Shown: one piece after another, positions 56,560 to 64,000 of the stretch
Position numbering within the stretch: the stretch's first letter is position 1
Layout: every line of letters begins with the position of its first letter
Assembly (NCBI GenBank): GCA_018296165.2
Contig: JACKQL020000008.1
Coordinates: forward strand, 1,302,001 to 1,366,000
Direction: 5' to 3'
Length of the DNA stretch: 64,000 nt
DNA from: Termitomyces sp. T153
Lineage: Eukaryota > Basidiomycota > Agaricomycetes > Agaricales > Lyophyllaceae
The notes under the pieces: model-generated
Seen by the model: the letters and a program-made list of their open reading frames with translations, nothing else
Told to the model about the DNA's origin: nothing
The model's database searches: none
Program-made: the position numbers and the translations under genes

Positions 56560-58209
56560 CTATATGACTAGCGACTTGAGGTGGGGAAGGGCGCTTGTGA
56601 GAGTAACATCGACCTGTCCGCTGGTCGAGTCGAAACCAGGTCTTGAACTGCGCGTCCATTCCTCGTTTCGCCATTCTAATTCAAGACGTGGCAGACATTG
56701 CTTGATTTGAGCAATGGTCGGCCGGTCGTCAGGTAGACGATTCCAACACCTCTTCATCAATGACCATACATCATCGGTCAGACCACGCTCCTCATACATT
56801 TCTCCCCGCGGTTTTTCGGGGTGCTGACCTCGCATAATTCTTGTGATGAGCGCAACGGGCTTCACCTTGCTAAAAGGGCGTTCTCCAGTGAACATCTGCC
56901 CACATGAGTGTTAGTACATGTATTATTTGAAATGAAACCGGATTGATACTACCTCATAGCAGACCATTCCGAAAGCATAGATATCACTCGCTTTTGTCCT
57001 TCTGCTAAACTCGTTGTCGGGATCCACGAGCTCTGGGGCTTCAAATCCCGCCGTGCCGCCCTCAGCATGATTAGATGAGAGCAGATGACCTTTAAGGCCA
57101 CTGGCATCTGTGACATACGACAGCCCAAAGTCTGCCAGACATGCTCGTTCCGAGTCTGTAACGAGAATGTTCAGACTCTTGAGATCTCCGTGTACGACTC
57201 CGTTCTCATGAAGATACTCTATACCCGATACAACATCGTGGACCTGGATAATTGAGGTCGAGTCAGCCAAAGAGCCACTGAATTTGGATGAAAGTGGAGT
57301 ACGAAGGGAGTTCTGTCCAAGTGTGGTCTCGTCGTTAAGAAGTCGCTGACATTCCCATTTGTCATCCAAGGAGAGATTAGGCATAGCCTTCTTCTTGGAT
57401 CATTCAGACGATGTATTCCATAGAAAGGAAGGATATTTGGGTGCGATAGCTGACCCCACACAACAGCTTCGCGCGAAAATGACTGAAATAACAGAAAGTC
57501 GACTATACATAACCCCAAAATTCAAGAATCCAATGTACCTTGTGGAGGAAGGCCTGATTTGAAGATTGGTACATCCTAACAACTTTGGCGCACACAACCT
57601 CGCCGTTGTAATTGGCCCTGTAGACCTCGCCGAAACCTCCATTCGACAATGGGAGATCATGGAGATTTACATTTACGTCTTCAAGAGAAAAACATCTGGG
57701 GTAGAGTCCAGACTTCCGGCAAAGGCGAACAAGAGCCACGTAGAGAACCGCTCGAAATCGTGGCTCGAGTGGAGCATGGTCCAATAACTGGACAAGAGAT
57801 CTTAGTTGATCACGAACTAGAACAAGCTTTGCAGTACCTTTTGGAGGAGATCGAGTAAGTCCTGAGCCACGTTGCCATTATAGCCTAAGAACCTTGTATA
57901 CTTTCCAAAGTCACTGAAGACATTGAGCAAATATTCGCAGATATCAGACACCTGGCATCCCCTCTCCACATCGGCAGTATCCATGTGCTCAACGGGTGAC
58001 GAACAGCCTGCTGCAGATGCTACTACGTAATTGTCCCAGTTCATGGGGTGGTCTTGGGACCCAAGTGTGTCACGGGGAAAAGATTTCGTTCGGGCATTGA
58101 GGAATTCAGTAGGAAGTTCCATGTCGGACAAAGTATCACTCTCGTCGTCATTGTCGGCCTCGAAATGGAAGTCTATGGGGGACTCTGAAGACACTGATAT
58201 CGAATCCAT
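56560..58209 (-). CDS. tyrosine-kinase-like (TKL) protein kinase 1
   Basis: Five exons on the minus strand (58209-57838, 57787-57539, 57482-57303, 57243-56953, 56895-56560), all joined in phase 0, give 475 residues. An N-terminal region of about 190 residues with acidic stretches precedes the kinase domain. Visible motifs are the glycine loop LSNGGFGEVYRA, ATP-binding lysine VVCAKVVRM, catalytic loop VVHGDLKSLNILV (HGD in place of HRD), LADFGLSY, GFEAPELVDPD, and a C-lobe with DDVWSLMKRCWNRLPDDRPT. All catalytic residues are present, so it should be active. In the phase-0 intron layout it closely resembles kinase 2. An additional upstream exon cannot be excluded: MASVNSLSLGDL is encoded just 5', near 58290. 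Confidence 0.85.
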
Positions 58210-58698
58210 TACTTCCGGTGGTGATGAGCGGGAGAAAGAACCGGGCGCCTAATCTTCACCAGGTCTCCTAATGACAGACTGTTGACACTTGCCATTGGAA
58301 GTATGTGAATCATACTTGAGCTAGATTTAGGACAAGTGTAAATCCCAACTTGCAGATTCAAATATTTCGACTGAGACCAGGAAATGCATAGAGGACCATC
58401 TATGTCTGTCGCAGCGACCCGAATAGTGAAGAATTATTGGTTAAGTCATCGACAACATCGTATTGAACACTGATCATAGACATCACACGTGGCTACTCGA
58501 TGAGGCTGCTCGGCCCGAAACATCCAGCTTTCTCCCGATCAACCGGTAAGCGCTTGCAAAGTTGTTAATACTTCGTACACTCCAAGTACTAGTGCATGAC
58601 ACTAATAGTATGAAACAGTGTAGTATTCTCGCGAGTTACAGTTGTACTTTCCAAGTAGTCCACGTGCGTATTTTATAACAATGTTAACATATAGGATA
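58210..58698. other. spacer between kinase genes 1 and 2
   Basis: Holds the probable 5' flank of kinase 1 and 3' flank of kinase 2. A short ATG-started segment (MASVNSLSLGDL) near 58295 on the minus strand may be a first exon or 5' UTR of kinase 1. No other feature. Confidence 0.4.
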
Positions 58699-61593
58699 CT
58701 AGGATACGAAGACCCTCGTGGTTTGAAGGAGGCAAAGCGTTTCCTCTATCATTGTATTCTTTATCTGATCAGAGTATGAGTGACCCTGTCTAAATCGAGC
58801 TGGAGACAAATCTTTCCAATCGTCTTGCTCCAGAAGGTTTCTCGAAAATTCTCTGGACAGTCTTTCAACTATCTGGGCTGCACTGGGTCGCTTGCTTGGA
58901 ATTTGCTCCCAACACTCCTGGATCAATTCCCAGATGAAATCCGTCAGACCACGATCCTTGCAGAATGGATCAAGAGGTTTCTCAGGACGCTCTCCACGGC
59001 TGACTTTAATTAGGACGCCGTAATCTCGTTCGAGTTCAAAAAAAGGCCGATGTCCTGTATAGATCTAGTCACAAGATCAATCATTGTTCCAATCGGATCG
59101 CATAGATACGTACTTGATAGCTGGACATGGCGAACGCGTATACATCGCTAGGTTTACTTCTTGGACAGTCAAAATCGGGGTCAATGAGTTCTGGGGCTTG
59201 AAATCTAACTATGCCACTAGAAGAGAAGCCAGGATGCTGGACACCGTGGGCTTCAGCGATGGATGCGAGGCCAAAGTCAGTGAGACAAGCCCGCCCCGAA
59301 TCACTAACAAGGATACTGGCGCCCCTGATATCCCCATGTACGACTTGATTTTTATGGAGGTATGACATTCCAGCAGCGACTCCGGCAACCTGCAAGAAGA
59401 CTTCAGGATCAGAGAGGCCTAGGCTCGAGAGAAGGTATACCAAAACTCCTCTGTCAGCGTCCGGTTTTGTCCTTAAAAACTCGTTAACGGTCCCATTCGG
59501 TATCCAAGGAAAAATGAGCGCAATCCTATTGCGCGTATCACCAAGTTTGTAAATTCCGTATAAAGGAAGTACATTGGGGTGTGACATCTGGCTCCAAAGA
59601 ACCGCTTCGCGACAACATGCCTAGAGCAATCCATAACATCAAATTGTATTCGTTTCACCGTTGAAGCCGGCGCACCTTGCGGAATTCATCTTGATTCGAT
59701 ACTGTATACATCTTGATGATTTTTACACAGATCAGTTGTCCGTCAAGGCGGCCTTTATGTATCTCACAGAAGTGCCCATCCGCGGCTGGATATTCGTCTT
59801 CACGTGTTACGCTAGTCAGAGTGAGGCGTTGTGGATAGAGATCAGATACCCTTGAAAGCCTTATCAACACTACCAACAGGGCGGCCCGAAAGTGCGCTTC
59901 AATCGAGAAATAATCCAATAACTAAAAAGCCGGCTGATACCAGCAAGCCCGCAGATGAGAGAGGATAGAAAGACATACAATCTGAACACAGTCCAGAACA
60001 CGTTGTGCGTCGCTGCCACGGAATTCAAGAAGTTTCTGATACCTTCGCCAGTCTCGAAGTACCGCAGCAAGGGATCGAGCGAATTCGGTAATCTGAATTT
60101 CGACCTCGTTTGTGCGATTCGAGCTGGAGATCTGGATGTCCGCTGACTTAAAACGGGCAGCTGAGGAAAAAACAAATTTGTCCAGGTCTGGACTACTGGA
60201 GTAGGGTGGTAGCGTGAGGGCGCGTTTTGTAGAAATATTACCTTTCTTCAGTATTGGCATATGTTGCGCTAGCGCCATAGATGCTCCAGAGATGGAAACG
60301 GGCTGCACAATATCCATCGTTTTTGGGCCGGAAGGTACGCTTCGTGTAAGGAGTTGCTTCATTGTATTCGAAGGGGATGATAGACGACTTCCATGTAGTG
60401 AGGAAACGCCCTCGTCTTAGGAGTTGGCAAGTCAGACGGGAATGATTGATTTTTTGAGCTGAGCCTTACCTGTGTCTTCTATGAGAACATTGGACTGTGT
60501 CTCTCTTCTATGGATTACTCCAAAAGAGGCCTCAGCAAAGCTCAAGGGAGGCAAAAAAAGTCCATGGTGCGTACGAGTTGTGCAGTCCACATGTGTTCTA
60601 GGACTGGCAAGCGCACTACGACTTTGCGTCGGGAGGTCAGATGCTGAGGACAAGTCCGTTGAGGATGCATGATTTGTTTTTGTATTTCTATGAATTTCGA
60701 TTAGAGATCAGTTTGATCGAACGAAACGAGCGTAAACCAAATTCCAACCTTTTGGTCATCTTTCCTTTTCCCTGTACTCGTCTCGGCAGAATCGAATTCT
60801 GGGTCCCACTCGGCCTTTTAGAAGAGGGAAATGGTGCTGCACAGGTCTGTGCGTCTCCACCCCGCTGGGAATCGATACTTTGGAGGGTGTGCTCTGTGCT
60901 AGTGTCAAAAGAATGAAACGAAGGGACTGAACAACTGTTTCTTCGAGGGTAGGCCGAAATATGTGTGTTCAATTGCAAAATTTCAGGATTTGAAGATTGA
61001 GGCGAAAGTCGAACTCTAGTTCTGTGTGAGGACAAACTCGGTGAATCTCGCTTCCTTGTAAGCCTCTTCGGTAGTGCGGATAACTGGCGAGAACCAGTGT
61101 CCAAAGACAAACGTCTAGGCAATCTCCAAAAGGAAGCAGAGGATGGTGTGGAACTTCTTCCCCAATAAGCATCGCTATTTGGGGACTCTGAAGAGGACTG
61201 CGTTATCGGGTCATCGGAGGCCTGACTACCGAGATTTGAGCTGATATTCATTGTCTCGTTTTCATGTACAGCACCCGGCTCGCATTGTATGCGTAGCTTA
61301 CAGATATGATGATTATTGCTCGACAGAGTAGTGAGTTGGTTAAGAGGAGGGGATTGAGACGTGTTTTTATGGTCAAGATCTAGGAGAATGCAGTCAGTGG
61401 AGATTGTCGACAGTCCAGAAGAGCTCCTTGGCGAAGGATCTCCTTGTTCCTCGTTAATGATGGAAGGGGGTTCCTTGTCGTCAATATTGGCCGATACCTG
61501 TTGCACTGGAGCCGGGACGGAATATCTATTTGCCATCTCACTGACAATGATAGTGCAGTCAGTATCGAAAATTTGAGGCTGTATCATTAGCAT
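58699..61593 (-). CDS. TKL-like protein, probable pseudokinase (kinase 2)
   Basis: Six exons on the minus strand (61593-60749, 60687-60470, 60415-59979, 59921-59676, 59620-59114, 59064-58699) join in frame to 872 residues. The first 500 residues are Ser/Pro/Arg-rich and disordered-looking (SASFWRLPRRLSLDTGSRQL). The kinase-like domain follows, with a shared N-terminal stretch (LLDYFSIEAHFRAALLVVLI) parallel to LLDHAPLEPRFRAVL in kinase 1. The glycine loop is lost (ADGHFCEIHKG), lysine kept (LICVKIIKM), and the catalytic loop is altered to HGDIRGASILV: Lys to Arg and the metal-binding Asn to Ser. TDFGLAS and FQAPELIDPD are kept. It probably binds partners or nucleotide rather than phosphorylating efficiently. 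The start could instead be MANRYSVPAP at 61536. Confidence 0.78.
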
Positions 61594-63231
61594 TTCCTTA
61601 CCTTATGTCGGGGGCCTAGGGATTGGGTAGGAACTCCAGATCCATAGACGTAAGTGGAATCGGGACCCCGGAGAATTCCCTCTAAGGCTGGATACCAAAA
61701 ATCTCAAAATTGGCACTTTTTGTTTGGAAGGTTTTGGGCCAGTTTTGTCTGAAAAGTATTTACCCCTTCAAGAATTTTCCCTCCAACTGTCTGAATCAGT
61801 ATCTAGCCCCAGTAGAGGCCTAAAAATGTCTGAAATCAAGTATTCAGACCAGAAATATGTATTTTTGTGTATCTCCATGCTTCTCTCGGCCATTCACCAG
61901 TAGAGAAACATCACAAATTGAATCTATCCCTCATTCTCGGTCCAGTCCTGCTACCTCTTTCGGTGAGCTGAGGGAAAGGGGCTTTTGTGCAACGCGGGAA
62001 CTCGAGGACATCTTCCTAAGCACCTCATCGATAATTACGAGCAATGATACATTTTGAGCAATAAGATACATTCTGAGCAATAAACTTCTTCCCACAACAT
62101 TCGCTCTCGCTAAAGTGCAGCGGGACATGTGCTAGATCAATGACACTGTCAGGGATATGGAGATTAGGAAGTTGCGAAAAAAGTATGTTTTTTGTTTTCA
62201 TTTTTTGTTTTGAGTCACAAAAATGTGAACAAATGCTTAACTTCAGGCAATAAAAAAGGAGGGAATCGAACACAGGACATTGTGCATGTCTGACTTAAGT
62301 GTCCGAAAACGAGATCTGGCCTGGACTGGAGACCGCCCATAATATTGTCTGAATTGGTATCTAGTCTCAGAGGGGATTCTCCCGCGGAATCAGAGTCTGT
62401 TTCTAGTTATCTAGTGTCAAGTTCACGACGGATGATATTATCGGAATGTAACCACTATAAGGATTCTGATGAAGCATACATTATTTCCAGTCTAAACCAC
62501 TAAGTCGTTATGGGCATAGACCCGCGTCCGAAGAAGCGAATCGAGGGAGGTGTGGCATCGGCGAATAAGGGACCCAAATCGTAGACTAACGCGCATCGTC
62601 GGAGAAAGAGAGACGCGTATAAGCTAATAAGTTACTCGAGGATTAGAGTCCGAAGTCGGAGCCAGAAGCATGTGACGGTGACGCTGCAGCTAGAAACGCG
62701 TTCCGCATTCATTGCCGCGCCCCGCATTCATTGCCGCGCCTCAGATGATGCCAGTCGATTGAGATCTCCGATCAATCCAGTCAATATTGGATGTTAGGCT
62801 CTGCCAGCGCCAATACACTACCATTAAGAATATAAAAAGAAATGCGAAACGTGCTTGTGATCAATAATCACGGTGCAGGATGCCAGCAGTCTTTATTTAA
62901 GAATATAATGACTAACACAGGAGACAGTTACGATGCAGAATGCCAGCAGTCTTTATTTAAGAATATAATGACCAGAATGTCAGAAGTTTTTATCTAAAAA
63001 ACATAATGACTAACGTACCTGCAATAGATGATTATAATGGAGCATGTGAGCAGTCTTTATCTAAAAGACACAATGACAATATACAAATCAGGTCCGTGAC
63101 AAGAGTTGGGGAAAGATGGAAAGGAAACCCTGATCGTGATTGACAAGCAATCGAGTTGGGTTGATAGAAAATTTATAGAGGACGCATCTTCTGGGACTGT
63201 CGCAATAATCACATCACGGGTAGCGATTTTC
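61594..63231. other. 1.6-kb intergenic region with small repeats
   Basis: Between kinases 2 and 3. It has direct repeats at 62880-63070 (separate entry), a small CATTCATTGCCGCGCCCCG duplication at 62705-62745, and a B-box-like GTGTTCGATTCCC on the minus strand near 62255 that does not fold as a tRNA. No gene recognised. Confidence 0.45.
62880..63070. repeat. imperfect repeats near kinase 3 3' end
   Basis: Two near-identical blocks TGCCAGCAGTCTTTATTTAA, each followed by GAATATAATGAC, begin at about 62881 and 62941. Two weaker ones (GTCAGAAGTTTTTATCTAAAA near 62977 and GAGCAGTCTTTATCTAAAAGA near 63045) follow. Spacing is irregular (about 36-70 bp). Confidence 0.7.
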
Positions 63232-64000
63232 CTATGTGCAGGATGATCCAGAAAACCGAAGATCTTGCCTTCGCTTGAACCACGAGGGGGAGAGATCACC
63301 CCATCCCTGGGTATGGGTGCACTGAACTAGGGCTGGGAATCTTTTCGAGAGCCTCTCGAGAATTTCTCTTGCACTGGGGCGCCGAAAATCATCTCGGTCC
63401 CAGCAATTTTCTATGAGATTCCACATGGAGTCATCCAAACCACGATCTTGGTAAATCTGCTCAGTAGGTCTTGTAGGACGTCTATTCTGCACAACCATCA
63501 ACATGACTTGGATGTCATTCTTGCCTGGAAAAGGAACTTGTCCTGAAAAAATCTGTAGGTCAAGACTACGATCAGATATCCCACAGAAAGAATAGTTTAC
63601 ATGGACTTACTTGACGAGTGGTCATAGAGAAGGCATAAACATCACTAGCTGAGGTCCTTCGGTAAGAAATGTCGGGATTGAACAATTCGGGTGCTTCAAA
63701 CTGTTTCGTCCCGCCCGCGGGAGTGTTGGAAGAGAGATCCGGAGATTGCGGTCCGTTAGCGTCCGCGACGGTGGTGAAACCAAAATCAGCCAACACTGCC
63801 CGTGGTGGGTCTGTGTCGGCGACAAGGATATTCCCGCCTTTAATATCACCATGGACAAGTCCATGGTCATGAAGGTGGGCCATTCCAGAAGCAACACCAT
63901 AAATCTTAACCAACATCAACCATCATGAATAAATATAAACAACGGCTGAAGGATGAAGGCATACAAGAAAAGGTCGATCAGCATCGGGATGCCTCTTCAA
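63232..64000 (-). CDS. TKL protein kinase 3 (partial, continues beyond window)
   Basis: Minus strand. Three exon parts are visible: 64000-63965 (window edge, LKRHPDADRPFL), 63904-63611 and 63552-63232, with introns of 60 and 58 nt. The catalytic loop LVHGDIKGGNILV, metal site LADFGFTTV and FEAPELFNPDISY are complete. The C-lobe reads MWNLIENCWDRDDFRRPSAR, ending RFSGSSCT. The N-terminal part, with glycine loop and lysine, is outside the window. It is closest to kinases 1 and 2 in the HGD loop, APEL-x-(D/N)PD segment and intron places, suggesting a tandem duplication. Likely active. Confidence 0.82.

Noticed and set aside
62225..62330. tRNA-like sequence on the minus strand (GTGTTCGATTCCC box B)
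   Set aside because: T-stem bases do not pair and no acceptor or D arm could be built.

Overview
The window looks like a chromosomal segment of an Agaricomycete (mushroom-forming basidiomycete). The right part carries intron-rich genes with short (about 45-65 nt) GT-AG introns and typical fungal content: a telomere CST subunit STN1, the actin bundler fimbrin, a bestrophin-like channel, an APH-like kinase and tyrosine-kinase-like (TKL) protein kinases. The left part is a dense nest of Ty3/gypsy LTR elements. No species is claimed.

Layout. 1-28.08 kb and 32.64-43.3 kb are transposon-derived and mostly almost free of CG dinucleotides. I could delimit one LTR family (here family A, about 1.0-1.35 kb, TGTCACGACCC...CCTGACA, internal TATATAAG) in eight copies. 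Five of these are solo LTRs with perfect 5-bp target site duplications (TSDs). Two further LTR families were seen: C (about 0.66 kb) and D (about 0.87 kb). A complete 13.4-kb chromovirus (element B, 2284-15694, 217-bp LTRs, TSD CTGGA) sits inside one A LTR and is itself interrupted by an A and a C solo LTR. It has gag, PR, RT, RNase H, IN and a chromodomain, followed by a very long unexplained third coding region. A second chromovirus (element E, about 35.5-40.8 kb, minus strand) is split by an A solo LTR. The internal region of A-type elements (1-1369 and 15861-23125) carries, on the strand opposite to the LTR sense, a conserved ORF with a cysteine-rich segment and a coiled coil.

28.1-32.6 kb is an island of normal CG content holding a hypothetical gene, an APH-like gene and a decayed non-LTR (LINE) RNase H fragment. 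43.3-64 kb is the main gene block: a tRNA-Val(UAC) with intron, a decayed second tRNA-Val, STN1, fimbrin and bestrophin on the plus strand, then three TKL-type kinase genes in a row on the minus strand, the last cut by the window end. The middle kinase has lost the catalytic-loop asparagine and a normal glycine loop.

The genes do not form an operon or obvious pathway. STN1 acts at telomeres, fimbrin on actin, and the channel in membranes. The TKL kinases look like a local tandem expansion. The most interesting material is in the retroelements: two coding regions with no assigned role, clear nesting history, and a sharp difference in CG content between old and young insertions.
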